The notes: generated by a model not told the origin, from the letters alone. A DNA stretch of 32,272 bases from an uncultured Bacilli bacterium (GCA_944332025.1 CALVJB010000013.1:1-32272), one strand, 5' to 3'. Positions 17,405 through 26,436 are shown, counted from the stretch's first letter. A program made the numbers and translations.

Positions 17405-18568
17405 ATGACAGATGTAGAAAATGTCAGAAATTCTAATTTTGAACTTTTGAGAATTGTATCAATGCTATTTATTATAATTTTTCATCTCATTTTTCGGCTT
17501 TGTAGTATTCATTCATATGAGATGAGCTCTAGTATATATATATTAATAAGATTTATAATTGCAATTACATTAGTGCATGTTAGTTCTTTTGTAATAGTTA
17601 CAGGGTATTTTCAATGTAAAAAGAAGATGAGACTATCAAAAGCAATATCTATAAATAATGCAACGTGGTTTTATGGTGTTATCTTCCTATTAATAGCATT
17701 AATTTTGACAGAAAAATTAAATATTTCTTTAACATATCCTATTACAAGTTTAGATATTTTTAAAACTATAATACCGCTTGATTATGGACTTTATTGGTAT
17801 ATAGGGTGTTATTTAGTCTTATATTTAATTTCACCAATCTTAAATATAGTTATAAATAATTGTGATAAAAAGACTTTAAAAAGAATAATAATAACTTTAT
17901 TTATTATATTTAGTATAATACCAACTCTTACTTTAGATGCTACAGTTTATACTAACGAAGGGCATTCTATTTATAATTTCATACTTTTATATTTTATAGG
18001 TGCCTACTTAAGGTGTTATCCGCTTGATAAGAGTGCTCTATTATCTAGATTTACTGATAAAGGGAAACAACTATTATATTTTGTAGGTTATATCTTTTTT
18101 GCCTTTTTATCTGTTTTATTCTTTTCAATATCAAGAGAGTTAAATTCATCAAACGAAATAGTTAACTATATATCAAATATCTTTTATTGGTTTCATAATA
18201 GTTTTGGTAGTCCTATATTAATTGTTCAGACAATACTTTATTTTTTATTCTTTAGTACCTTAAATATAAAGAGTAAGATAATTAATTATATTTCTAGTTG
18301 TACACTAGGTATTTACTTAATACATGAAAATATCTATGTTAGAGATAATCTTTATGGGTTTTTGGAATATTTTAATGTTTCTAGCATGACTTTAAAAACT
18401 ATAGTATTAATATTATTGACGGCAGTAGTTATCTTTGTTATTAGTATGTTAATAGAAATGTTAAGAAAAAAGTTATTTAAATTTATTTATAATCGAAAAA
18501 TATCTTGTAGATTTAGAGAGTTTTATAGATCTTATTTTAAAAAAATAGGTTTAAATATTAATTGGTAA
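17405..18568 (+). CDS. Acyltransferase-3 family membrane protein
   Basis: A 387-residue protein with about ten membrane helices. The start NFELLRIVSMLFIIIFHLIF carries the family's characteristic ELLRI...H pattern; His in IIFH is the expected functional residue. Later segments (YWYIGCYLVLYLISPIL, LGIYLIHENIY) also fit. Members typically O-acetylate or O-succinylate extracellular or lipid-linked glycans from a cytoplasmic acyl donor. It appears to be a single-gene unit, since a terminator and promoter precede it and another promoter follows. It adds a second possible route of acylation in this cluster beside the MBOAT at 22186. The ribosome site is an unusual run of seven G (17391-17397). Confidence 0.82.
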   Translation: MTDVENVRNSNFELLRIVSMLFIIIFHLIFRLCSIHSYEMSSSIYILIRFIIAITLVHVSSFVIVTGYFQCKKKMRLSKAISINNATWFYGVIFLLIALILTEKLNISLTYPITSLDIFKTIIPLDYGLYWYIGCYLVLYLISPILNIVINNCDKKTLKRIIITLFIIFSIIPTLTLDATVYTNEGHSIYNFILLYFIGAYLRCYPLDKSALLSRFTDKGKQLLYFVGYIFFAFLSVLFFSISRELNSSNEIVNYISNIFYWFHNSFGSPILIVQTILYFLFFSTLNIKSKIINYISSCTLGIYLIHENIYVRDNLYGFLEYFNVSSMTLKTIVLILLTAVVIFVISMLIEMLRKKLFKFIYNRKISCRFREFYRSYFKKIGLNINW

Positions 18569-18591
18569 AATACATATTAACGTGTTATACT
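18562..18591 (+). promoter_or_regulatory. Promoter before the membrane-anchored GT2
   Basis: TTGGTA (18562-18567), 18-base spacer, TATACT (18586-18591), with TG at 18583-18584. The -35 overlaps the stop of the acyltransferase gene. Confidence 0.5.
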
Positions 18592-18624
18592 ATAAATATA
18601 TTAATTAGGAAGTAGGAGAAAGAA

Positions 18625-19551
18625 ATGAAAGAAAATAAAAAAATTGCAGTATTAATACCATGTTATAACGAAAGTAAAACAATTGAAAAAGTAGTAAAAG
18701 ATTATAAAAAGGTTTTGCCTAATGCTGATATTTATGTTTATGATAATAATTCTACTGATGGTACTGATAAAATTGCTAAGAAAGCTGGTGCTATTGTTAA
18801 ATATGAATATCGTCAAGGTAAGGGGAATGTTATTAGAAGCATGTTCAAAGACATTGATGCAGACTGTTATTTGATGATAGATGGTGATGATACATATCCT
18901 AAAGAAAATGCCAAAGAAATGTGTGATTTAATTTTAAATGGCAAAGCTGATATGGTAATAGGTGATAGATTATCATCAACTTATTTTTCTGAAAATAAAA
19001 GACCTTTTCATAACTTTGGTAATAAAATGGTTAGAGGCTTAATCAATACTTTATTCAAAAGCAATATTCATGATATTATGACTGGCTATAGAGCTTTTAG
19101 TTATGAGTTTGTTAAGACTTTTCCAGTCTTATCTAAGGGATTTGAAATAGAGACAGAGATGACTATACATGCTTTAGATAAGAATTTTCTATTAAAAGAA
19201 ATTCCAGTTGAATATAGAGATAGACCAGAGGGAAGTGTATCTAAACTTAATACTTATAGTGATGGTTTTAAAGTATTAAAAACTATAGCTAGGTTATTTA
19301 AAGAATATAAACCAATGATTTTTTTCACTATAATAAGTTTAATTTTCTTAATTATTTCTTTAATATTTGGTATTCCTGTATTTGTTGAATATTTTGAGAC
19401 AGGATTAGTTCCAAGATTTCCAACTCTAATATTTGCTGGTTTTATGTTAATAATTGCAATACTATTATTAATATGTGGTTTAATTCTTGAAGTATTAGTA
19501 AAAAAACATAGACAATTATTTGAACTTTTACTTATTAAAACAAGAAAATAG
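18625..19551 (+). CDS. GT2 glycosyltransferase with two C-terminal membrane helices
   Basis: A 308-residue enzyme. The N-terminal GT-A domain has VLIPCYNESKTI, YDNNSTDGT and the metal motif DGDD at 86-89, then MTGYRAFS and IPVEYRDRPEGS. These match polyprenyl-phosphate glycosyltransferases of the DPM1/GtrB group. Two hydrophobic helices (about 229-255 and 265-292) anchor it, as in GtrB and YfdH-type proteins. It should load a sugar onto undecaprenyl phosphate for a GT-C enzyme, and the DUF6020-like or GT-C proteins upstream are candidate partners. It differs from the GT2 at 6528, which has no membrane helices, so the cluster may feed two different lipid-linked sugars. No GtrA-type flippase gene is present in the window. 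Confidence 0.83.
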   Translation: MKENKKIAVLIPCYNESKTIEKVVKDYKKVLPNADIYVYDNNSTDGTDKIAKKAGAIVKYEYRQGKGNVIRSMFKDIDADCYLMIDGDDTYPKENAKEMCDLILNGKADMVIGDRLSSTYFSENKRPFHNFGNKMVRGLINTLFKSNIHDIMTGYRAFSYEFVKTFPVLSKGFEIETEMTIHALDKNFLLKEIPVEYRDRPEGSVSKLNTYSDGFKVLKTIARLFKEYKPMIFFTIISLIFLIISLIFGIPVFVEYFETGLVPRFPTLIFAGFMLIIAILLLICGLILEVLVKKHRQLFELLLIKTRK

Positions 19552-19598
19552 TATTATAAGATTTACTGATAATTCTTAAAAGATGAATATAAAATTTT

Positions 19599-19643
19599 GG
19601 TTAAGCTTATAAGTTTGACCGGTTAATAAATTAATGTTATACT
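19599..19643 (+). promoter_or_regulatory. Promoter of the FkbH operon with overlapping palindrome
   Basis: TTGACC (19615-19620), 17-base spacer, TATACT (19638-19643), with TG at 19635-19636. A 22-base palindrome (19599-19620; GGTTAAGCTTA paired with TAAGTTTGACC, two G.T mismatches in hairpin terms) covers the -35. GGTTAA recurs directly after it at 19621. The arrangement suggests a repressor or activator site, but no regulator gene is nearby. Confidence 0.65.
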
Positions 19644-19662
19644 CGAATTGTAGGTGGTGTAA

Positions 19663-21444
19663 ATGAAAGAACTTGATTATCCTTTTGATAGTGATTATAT
19701 TTTAAAAAAGAAAAAGAGTTTAAAGAAAGAATTATTAAACCAAAATACTAATTTTTTAGAAAAGAAAATTGCTATTTTAGGAGGTTCCACAACTAATGAT
19801 ATAAAACTTATATTGGAATTGTTTTTGTTAAACTATGATATAAAACCCTCATTTTATGAGTCTGAATATAATCAATATTTTCAAGAGGCTATGTTTGAAA
19901 ACAAAGAACTAGATGAATTTGAACCTGACATTATTTTTATTCATACTTCAAATAGAAATATTACTAATTATCCTACTATTTTAAATACTAGTGAGGAAAT
20001 TGATAATCTATTACATCAAGAATATCAGAAGTTTGTAGGAATATGGGAAAATTTATCAAAAAAATATAATTGTCCTATTATTCAAAATAATTTTGAATAT
20101 CCATTTTATAGATTGTTAGGGAATAAAGATGCTACTGATATACATGGTAAAACTAATTTTATTACAAGACTTAATTTAGAATTTTCTAAATATGCAGATA
20201 GTCATAATAATTTCTTTATAAACGATATTAATTATCAGTCTAGTTTATATGGTTTAGAAAAATGGTCTGATCAGTTTTATTGGCATATGTATAAATATGC
20301 TTTAGCAGTACCTGCAATTCCTCTTTTAGCTTTTAATGTAGCGAATATTATTAAGTCAATTTATGGTAAAAATAAAAAAGGTCTTGTACTTGATTTAGAT
20401 AATACTTTATGGGGAGGAATAGTAGGAGATGATGGTGTTGACAATATAAAAATTGGCAAGGATACTTCAGAAGGTCAAGTATATTATGAATTTCAAAACT
20501 ATATTAAAGAGTTAAAACAAATGGGTATTATTTTAAATATTAATAGTAAAAACGATTATGAAAATGCTATTTCAGGTCTAGAACATCCTGATGGTGTTTT
20601 AAAAAAAGATGATTTTGTTGTAATAAAAGCTAATTGGCTACCCAAGTCAAAAAATATGTTGGATATTGCCAACGAGCTTAATTTAGGAGTAGATAGTTTA
20701 GTCTTTGTTGATGATAATCCTGCTGAAAGGGCTATTATTAATCAACATATTCCTAGTGTTAAAACTCCAGAAATGAAAAGCCCTGAGACATATATAAATA
20801 CAATTGATAGAGCTGGTTTCTTTGAAGTTACTAATCTTTCAAAAGACGATTTGAAGAAAACACAGATGTATAGAGATAATATGGAGAGAAATAAAATAAT
20901 GGCATCTTTTACTAATTATGATGATTACTTAAAGTCATTAGAGATGCATGCTAAAATTGAGAGCTTTATACCATTATATATGGCTAGAATTGCTCAATTA
21001 ACTAACAAGAGTAACCAATTTAATTTAACGACCAAAAGATATACACAAGCAGAAATAGAAGAAGTTAGTAAGGATGATAACTATCTTACTTTATATGGTA
21101 AACTTGAAGATATTTTTGGAGACAATGGAGTTATTTCTGTAATAATAGGTCATATTAATAAAACTATATTAGATATAGATTTATGGATTATGAGTTGTAG
21201 AGTTTTAAAACGAGATGTAGAGAAGGCTATGCTAGATGTTTTAGTTAAAAGAGCATTAGAAAAGGGGATTAAAGAAATACATGGCTATTATTATCCTACT
21301 GCTAAAAATGGTATGGTAAAAGATTTTTATGAGTTGCAAGGTTTTACAAAAATTAAAGAAGATGATAAAGGTAATACAGAGTGGATACTAAAGATAGATA
21401 AAGATTATGAACCTAAAAATAAATTAATAAGAGTGGAGGAATAA
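19663..21444 (+). CDS. FkbH-like enzyme (HAD phosphatase / acyl loading onto ACP)
   Basis: A 593-residue protein. Residues 1 to about 230 form the SGNH-like N-terminal region common in this family (KIAILGGSTTND, PDIIFIHTSNRN). The HAD core begins with LVLDLDNTLWGG (Asp244, Asp246) and continues through LNINSKNDYENA and LVFVDDNPAER. The C-terminal part (LTNKSNQFNLTTKRY, DLWIMSCRVLKRDVE) is acetyltransferase-like. Cys512 in MSCRV is the residue I expect to carry the acyl group. In characterised FkbH-type enzymes, 1,3-bisphosphoglycerate is dephosphorylated and the glyceryl group passes to an acyl carrier protein. The ACP gene starts two bases after this stop, supporting that role. The exact acyl unit here is inferred. 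Confidence 0.88.
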   Translation: MKELDYPFDSDYILKKKKSLKKELLNQNTNFLEKKIAILGGSTTNDIKLILELFLLNYDIKPSFYESEYNQYFQEAMFENKELDEFEPDIIFIHTSNRNITNYPTILNTSEEIDNLLHQEYQKFVGIWENLSKKYNCPIIQNNFEYPFYRLLGNKDATDIHGKTNFITRLNLEFSKYADSHNNFFINDINYQSSLYGLEKWSDQFYWHMYKYALAVPAIPLLAFNVANIIKSIYGKNKKGLVLDLDNTLWGGIVGDDGVDNIKIGKDTSEGQVYYEFQNYIKELKQMGIILNINSKNDYENAISGLEHPDGVLKKDDFVVIKANWLPKSKNMLDIANELNLGVDSLVFVDDNPAERAIINQHIPSVKTPEMKSPETYINTIDRAGFFEVTNLSKDDLKKTQMYRDNMERNKIMASFTNYDDYLKSLEMHAKIESFIPLYMARIAQLTNKSNQFNLTTKRYTQAEIEEVSKDDNYLTLYGKLEDIFGDNGVISVIIGHINKTILDIDLWIMSCRVLKRDVEKAMLDVLVKRALEKGIKEIHGYYYPTAKNGMVKDFYELQGFTKIKEDDKGNTEWILKIDKDYEPKNKLIRVEE

Positions 21445-21446
21445 AG

Positions 21447-21689
21447 ATGACAAAAGAAGAAATATATAATGCTTTAGATGAAGTTTTTCAAGAGGTTTTT
21501 GATGATGATGAAATTCATGTTAATGAATCTACTACTGCTGATGATATTGAAGATTGGGATAGTCTAGAACATATTAATTTGGTTGTAGCAGTTGAAAATA
21601 AATTTGGAATAAAATTTAATATGAACGAAGTAACAACTATGAAAAATGTTGGGGAAATGGTTGATATTATATTAGAAAGACAACAATGA
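21447..21689 (+). CDS. Acyl carrier protein
   Basis: An 80-residue acidic protein with the phosphopantetheine site DWDSLEHINLV; Ser39 is the attachment residue. The helix pattern and length match free-standing carrier proteins. DWDS replaces the DSLD of fatty-acid ACPs, a form common in specialised pathways. It follows the FkbH-like gene by two bases and overlaps the MaoC gene by four, so it is very likely the carrier that FkbH loads. A dedicated AcpS lies at 27340 in the same gene run. It could be compared functionally with DltC, which carries D-alanine to MBOAT DltB. Confidence 0.92.
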   Translation: MTKEEIYNALDEVFQEVFDDDEIHVNESTTADDIEDWDSLEHINLVVAVENKFGIKFNMNEVTTMKNVGEMVDIILERQQ

Positions 21690-22105
21690 AAGAATACGAA
21701 TTTAAAGATATTGAAGTAGGTATGGAGGTATCTTTTGAATATGTGCTAGATGAAGAAATGATGGAGATGTTTAAAAAAATTTCTAAAGATATTAATCCTC
21801 TTCATAATGATTTAGAATATGCTAAAGAAAATGGTTATAAAGAAAAAGTAGTATATGGTTTGCTTACTGCTTCTTGTCTATCTTCTTTAGCAGGTATGTA
21901 TATACCAGGTAAGTATAGCTTGATTCATAATATTGAAATATCATTTATTAAACCAGTTTATCTTAGAGATTGTCCTTTAATAGTACAAGCTAAAGTTGTA
22001 TCTATTGATGAGAGATTTAAACAGATTGAATTAAAGTATAATATATACAATCAAAATAAAGAAAAAGTATGTAGAGGTAAAATGAAAATAGGAGTTACAA
22101 AGTAG
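21686..22105 (+). CDS. MaoC-like (R)-specific hydratase/dehydratase
   Basis: A 139-residue hot-dog fold protein. The hydratase motif is intact: Asp35 and His40 in KDINPLHND, then VVYGLLTASCLSSLAG and GKYSLIHNIEISFIKPV. PhaJ and MaoC proteins add or remove water at C2-C3 of acyl-thioesters. Its ATG overlaps the ACP stop (ATGA), so it is translationally coupled to the carrier and probably acts on the acyl-ACP. If the substrate were glyceryl-ACP, removal of water would give a 2-hydroxyacryl thioester that can tautomerise to pyruvyl. This is speculation, and a fatty 3-hydroxyacyl substrate is also possible. Confidence 0.85.
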   Translation: MKEYEFKDIEVGMEVSFEYVLDEEMMEMFKKISKDINPLHNDLEYAKENGYKEKVVYGLLTASCLSSLAGMYIPGKYSLIHNIEISFIKPVYLRDCPLIVQAKVVSIDERFKQIELKYNIYNQNKEKVCRGKMKIGVTK

Positions 22106-22114
22106 TTACTATTA

Positions 22115-22144
22115 TTGACTGCTATATGGAAAATACTATATACT
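22115..22144 (+). promoter_or_regulatory. Promoter before the MBOAT gene
   Basis: TTGACT (22115-22120), 18-base spacer, TATACT (22139-22144). It sits ten bases after the MaoC stop and probably starts a second transcript covering the MBOAT through AcpS genes and perhaps the NatAB-like pair. Confidence 0.6.
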
Positions 22145-22185
22145 AATATATATCTAGAAAAATTATAGACTTGGGGGCAGTACTT

Positions 22186-23697
22186 ATGAGAATTACGTCA
22201 TTTAATTTTTTTGTATTTCTATTTTTAAGTTTAGTTGTATTCTATATATTTCCTAAAAAATATCGCTGGTTTGCTTTGTTAGGAATCAGCATTTTCTTTT
22301 TTGTATTTTCTAGTTCATGGAAATTATTATTATATATGATTTTCGGAATAGTAGTAAGTTATTTAGGAAGTAATATAATAGAGAAAAAATGTAAAAATGA
22401 TAAAAGTAAAAAGATAGTTCTATTTTTAACTTTATTCCTTATTGTGGGGGAACTTGCTATTTTAAAGTACATTAATATATTTCCAGCGACTATTAATCTT
22501 TTTGGTAGTTTATTTAATTTAGATATTTATTTTAATACTATCAACCTTTTAGCACCACTTGGTATATCTTATTATACACTTTCTTTAATAGGGTATGTTA
22601 CAGATGTATATAGAACAACTTCTAAAGCACAAACTAATATATTAAAACATGCTTTATTTACTTGTTATTATCCATTATTAATATCAGGACCAGTAGTTAG
22701 ATATAATTATATGCAACGAGAATTTTTTGAAGAGAAAAAACTAGATTTTAATAATCTATTTATTGGATTTACTAGATTAATATATGGTCTATTAAAAAAA
22801 TTGGTAATTGCTGATCAGTTATCACAAGTAGTAAATGCAGTCTTTTCAAATTATAATTATTATACAGGGTGGTATTTGGTTGTTGCTGTTATTTTGTATG
22901 CTATTCAGATATATGCAGATTTTTCTGGGTGTATGGATATTGTTATTGGAGCATCTAAAATGTATGGAGTAAACCTTCCTGAAAACTTTAATAGTCCATT
23001 TTTCTCAAAAAATTTATCTGAATTTTGGCGAAGATGGCATATATCTCTTGGTACATGGGGTAAAGATTATATAATGTATCCTTTATTAAAAGCTAATATT
23101 TTTCAAAAAATAGGTAAGAAATGTAAGAAGTTATTTGGTAAGAAAATTGGTAAACTAATCCCCACAATAATATCTATACTATTATTATGGTTATTTATTG
23201 GGTTATGGCATGGAGCAAGTTATAAATATATTTTTGCTGCTGGTATTCTTCCTTGGATTTATTTAACAGTAGGACAAATAGTAGAAAAGCCTATAGAAAA
23301 ACTAACAGAGAAGTTACACATAAAAACAGAGTGTTTTAGTTTTAGATTGTTTCAGTCACTTAGAACATTTTTCTTTATGTGTGTGATTTGGCTTTTCGCT
23401 TGTTCTCCAAGTTTAAGAGAAAGTATTTATATAATAAAAAATATTTTTGTAAATGCAAGTTTATTACTTAGAAATGAATTGCCAGTGATACCTATATTAC
23501 CTATACTATTTTCAGTTACTATTGTTTTTATAGTAGATTATCTTAACTATAAGAATATTGATGTTTCTTTAAAATTTAAAGAACAAAATTTAATATTTAA
23601 ATTTATCGTTTTATTTGCCTTTATAATAACTATTTTGATATATGGGGCTTATGGACCTGGTTATAATCCTACAGATTTTATTTATGGAGGTTTTTAA
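22186..23697 (+). CDS. MBOAT family O-acyltransferase (DltB/AlgI-like)
   Basis: A 503-residue polytopic membrane enzyme. ATG 22186 is chosen over TTG 22171 because GGGGG (22173-22177) is well placed before it. Family hallmarks are YYTLSLIGYVTDVYR, LISGPVVRYN, ADFSGCMDIVIG, WRRWHISLGTWGKDYI with His285, and LWHGASYKY with His342, the expected catalytic histidine. Such proteins hand acyl groups across the membrane to extracellular polymers, as DltB does for D-alanine and AlgI for acetyl. The SGNH gene starts right after the stop, as in AlgI/AlgX-like and DltB/DltD pairs. With an ACP and its loader just upstream, the donor is probably the acyl-ACP rather than acyl-CoA. Confidence 0.9.
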   Translation: MRITSFNFFVFLFLSLVVFYIFPKKYRWFALLGISIFFFVFSSSWKLLLYMIFGIVVSYLGSNIIEKKCKNDKSKKIVLFLTLFLIVGELAILKYINIFPATINLFGSLFNLDIYFNTINLLAPLGISYYTLSLIGYVTDVYRTTSKAQTNILKHALFTCYYPLLISGPVVRYNYMQREFFEEKKLDFNNLFIGFTRLIYGLLKKLVIADQLSQVVNAVFSNYNYYTGWYLVVAVILYAIQIYADFSGCMDIVIGASKMYGVNLPENFNSPFFSKNLSEFWRRWHISLGTWGKDYIMYPLLKANIFQKIGKKCKKLFGKKIGKLIPTIISILLLWLFIGLWHGASYKYIFAAGILPWIYLTVGQIVEKPIEKLTEKLHIKTECFSFRLFQSLRTFFFMCVIWLFACSPSLRESIYIIKNIFVNASLLLRNELPVIPILPILFSVTIVFIVDYLNYKNIDVSLKFKEQNLIFKFIVLFAFIITILIYGAYGPGYNPTDFIYGGF

Positions 23698-24774
23698 ATG
23701 AAAGAGAAGTTTAAGAAAAGTATGATTCCTATAACTAAAATGATTGCTTTTATCATCATATTTATATTTGTATTTACTTATTTAACATATTTAATGAAAC
23801 CCGATGAAGTTAGTTTAAGGAATATTAATGGATATTATGGAGAAAAGAAGAATTCTTTAGATATGGTATATATAGGAGGAAGTGCTTGTTTTGTATATTG
23901 GGCGCCTTTACAAGCATTTGAAGATGAGGGAATTGCTTCATATAGTTATGGTGCTTATGTTGTTCAGGCAGAATTATATAAATATTTAATAAAAGAAGCT
24001 TTAAAAACTCAAGATCCAGAATTAATTGTTATTGATGCTAGGGCTTTTCAATATAGAGAGAATCGATTACCTGAAGAAGTTCATTATCGTAACTTTTTAA
24101 CAGGTATGAGTTTTTCTTTAAACAAATTGGAATTTATAAATGAAAATGTAGAAAAAAATATAGGTCAGGAGACTTTACCATATATCTTTGATATAATAAA
24201 ATATCATCGTTCATTTTTCTCTGATAACATAAATCCTAATGCTTTATCTATGATGTTTCATACATACAAAAATCCTCTAAAAGGTTTTTACTTTGTTCCA
24301 GAAGTAGCTATGTTAGAAGAGTATGATAATAAGACTGATGAGGAAAAGAAGATAGCTAAAGAGTCTGAAGATATCTTATTAGATTTATTAGATTATATTA
24401 AAACTACAGATAGTGATTATTTATTTGTCGTATCTCCTTATCAAGAAACAAAAGAACAAAGAATGCAGTTTAATTATATAGAAGATATAATTACTGAAGC
24501 TGGTTATAACTTTGTAGATGCTAATCTTTACTATGATGAAATGAATTTAGATTTTGAAGGCGATCTTTATAACTTTAATCATGTTAATATCTATGGAGCT
24601 GAGAAGTATACAAGTTTTATCTCAGATTATATAAAAGAAAATTATGACTTGCCTGATCGTAGGGATGATAGTAATTATAAAGAGTGGTATGATTTGCTTG
24701 ATAATTGGCATGAACAAGTAGATATGACTAAAAAAACTATTGATGATAAGAAGAAGGAGTTATTAAATGAATAA
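23698..24774 (+). CDS. Membrane-anchored SGNH-fold protein (DltD/AlgX-like partner of the MBOAT)
   Basis: A 358-residue protein with one N-terminal membrane helix (about 13-33), the rest facing outward. The likely nucleophile is Ser62 in YIGGSACFVYW. His295 in FNHVNIYGAEKYT is the block V histidine, and Asn292 sits where many SGNH proteins have Asp. DARAFQYRENRL and FVVSPYQETKEQR are further family-like segments. It starts directly after the MBOAT stop. Such partners finish or assist O-acylation of wall or exported polymers. Hydrolase activity instead of transfer cannot be excluded. The C-terminal helix (KEWYDLLDNWHEQVD) overlaps the next gene by eight bases. Confidence 0.82.
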   Translation: MKEKFKKSMIPITKMIAFIIIFIFVFTYLTYLMKPDEVSLRNINGYYGEKKNSLDMVYIGGSACFVYWAPLQAFEDEGIASYSYGAYVVQAELYKYLIKEALKTQDPELIVIDARAFQYRENRLPEEVHYRNFLTGMSFSLNKLEFINENVEKNIGQETLPYIFDIIKYHRSFFSDNINPNALSMMFHTYKNPLKGFYFVPEVAMLEEYDNKTDEEKKIAKESEDILLDLLDYIKTTDSDYLFVVSPYQETKEQRMQFNYIEDIITEAGYNFVDANLYYDEMNLDFEGDLYNFNHVNIYGAEKYTSFISDYIKENYDLPDRRDDSNYKEWYDLLDNWHEQVDMTKKTIDDKKKELLNE

Positions 24775-25594
24775 AGATAATTTTAATATGCCTTTGATAG
24801 GATTTGGTACGTGGAAATTACCTAATAGTGAAGAGACTATTGAAATAGTAAAAAATGCTATTGATAGTGGATACAGACTAATAGATACTGCTAAAGCATA
24901 TGGAAATGAAACTTATATAGGTAGAGGTATAAAAGCTTCTTCTATAAAAAGAGAGGAATTGTTTATTACTGGAAAATTGTGGAATAGTGATAGAGATAAT
25001 GTAGAAGAGGCTTGTCTTTCAACAATCTCTAAGTTAGATTGTGACTATTTAGATTTATATTTAATGCATTGGCCAGCATCAAAAGCAGTTCATGAAGATT
25101 GGATTTTGATTAATAAAAGAGTATGGGAGCAGTTAGAAAAGTTATATGATAAAGGATTAGTTAAAGCGATAGGGGTATGTAATTTTAATAAATTGCAATT
25201 AGAAGAATTATTAAAGACAGCTAGAATAAAACCTTTTGTTAATCAAATAGAATTTCATCCAGGTTTTAGACAAGAGGAAACTTTGGACTTTTGTTTTAAA
25301 AATAATATATTAGTAGAAGCATGGAGTCCTTTAGGATCAGGAAAATTATTGAAGAAGAAACCATTGCAAGATATGGCTTTAAAGTATAATAAGACACCTG
25401 CTGATATTTGTATAGCTTTCTCTATTCAAAATAATGTCATACCTATTGTTAAAACTAGAAATAAAGATAGGATGATATCAAACTTGAAAGCAGTAGAGTT
25501 TAAATTATCAAGTGAAGATTTAAATAACTTAAATAATTTACCTTATATAGGTGGCTCTGGATTAGACTCTTTTACAATAACAATATTCGATTAG
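24767..25594 (+). CDS. Aldo/keto reductase
   Basis: A 275-residue NADPH-type reductase with a TIM-barrel fold. The full catalytic tetrad is visible: Asp40 and Tyr45 (LIDTAKAYGNE), Lys70 (FITGKLW) and His101 (YLMHWPAS). IPIVKTRNKDRMISN near the C-terminus matches the cofactor-binding motif. Family members reduce carbonyls of sugars, alpha-keto compounds and aldehydes. The overlap with the SGNH gene and position before the split transketolase suggest a role in making or trimming the acyl precursor, but general metabolic or detoxifying activity is possible. Confidence 0.87.
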   Translation: MNKDNFNMPLIGFGTWKLPNSEETIEIVKNAIDSGYRLIDTAKAYGNETYIGRGIKASSIKREELFITGKLWNSDRDNVEEACLSTISKLDCDYLDLYLMHWPASKAVHEDWILINKRVWEQLEKLYDKGLVKAIGVCNFNKLQLEELLKTARIKPFVNQIEFHPGFRQEETLDFCFKNNILVEAWSPLGSGKLLKKKPLQDMALKYNKTPADICIAFSIQNNVIPIVKTRNKDRMISNLKAVEFKLSSEDLNNLNNLPYIGGSGLDSFTITIFD

Positions 25595-25602
25595 GAGGAA
25601 AA

Positions 25603-26436
25603 ATGGAAGATAAATTAAAAGAAATTAGAAAAGAAATATTTTTAACAGCATATAGTGCGTCTATTGCTCATATTGCTTCCGCATTTTCAATAGTAGAGAT
25701 TTTATATACCTTATATAAATGTAATATATTAAACTATGATCCTAAAAATCCAAATTCTGAAGGAAGAGATTACTTTATTTTAAGTAAGGGACATGGTAGT
25801 TTAGCTTTATACCAAGTGTTAGCAGATGTTGGATTTTTTGATAAGAGTATTTTGAAAACATTTTCTAAGCCTGGTTCTATTTTAGGAGGAGAACCATGTT
25901 ATCCTTATGTACCTGGTGTTGAAACATCAACAGGTTCTTTAGGACATGGATTGTCTTATGCTACTGGAGTTGCTAAAGCTTTAAAACTTGATGGTAAAAA
26001 GTCTAAAGTATATTGTCTTTTAGGAGATGGTGAATGTGAAGAGGGGACAGTGTGGGAAGCTACTATGTTCGCTGTACATGAAAGATTAGATAACTTAACT
26101 ATAATAGTAGACTGCAATAAAATTCAAAAAATGGGTAGTTTAGAAGATGTTATGGGCATTAAATCTTATAAAGAATATTTTCAAGCATTTGGCTGTGATG
26201 TATGTGAAGTAAATGGACATGATGTTGAGGAGTTAGAAAAATGTTTTAAACAAGTAAATAATAGTTTAAAGCCAAGAGTTGTTCTAGCTAATACTGTTAA
26301 AGGTAAGGGAGTATCTATTGTAGAGAATAATCCAAGATGGCATTGGAAGTTACCAAATAAAAGAGAATTAAAGGTATTTGTCAATGAGTTAAATATTAGT
26401 GATGAGGAGATAGAAGAATGCAAAAAGCTTATATAA
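25603..26436 (+). CDS. Transketolase, N-terminal (thiamine diphosphate-binding) subunit
   Basis: A 277-residue subunit of a split transketolase. Motifs are SKGHGSLALY (61-70), GSLGHGLSYATG (from 111) and the thiamine diphosphate/metal motif GDGECEEG (141-148) with Asn172 (DCNKIQ). It covers only the first half of a full-length transketolase. The second half is encoded by the next gene, overlapping by 19 bases. Transketolases move two-carbon ketol units between sugar phosphates. A split, cluster-embedded pair often serves a specialised pathway rather than the core pentose phosphate route. AGGAGG precedes the start. Confidence 0.88.
   Translation: MEDKLKEIRKEIFLTAYSASIAHIASAFSIVEILYTLYKCNILNYDPKNPNSEGRDYFILSKGHGSLALYQVLADVGFFDKSILKTFSKPGSILGGEPCYPYVPGVETSTGSLGHGLSYATGVAKALKLDGKKSKVYCLLGDGECEEGTVWEATMFAVHERLDNLTIIVDCNKIQKMGSLEDVMGIKSYKEYFQAFGCDVCEVNGHDVEELEKCFKQVNNSLKPRVVLANTVKGKGVSIVENNPRWHWKLPNKRELKVFVNELNISDEEIEECKKLI

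Noticed and set aside
21447-24774. Classical dlt operon (dltXABCD)
   Set aside because: No adenylation enzyme like DltA is present, the order differs, and an FkbH-like loader precedes the carrier.
26181-26423. Minus-strand open frame inside the transketolase gene; similar ones at 3988-4233, 12606-12839 and 29870-30058
   Set aside because: Each is opposite a well-supported gene or its junction, with no recognisable family or ribosome site.
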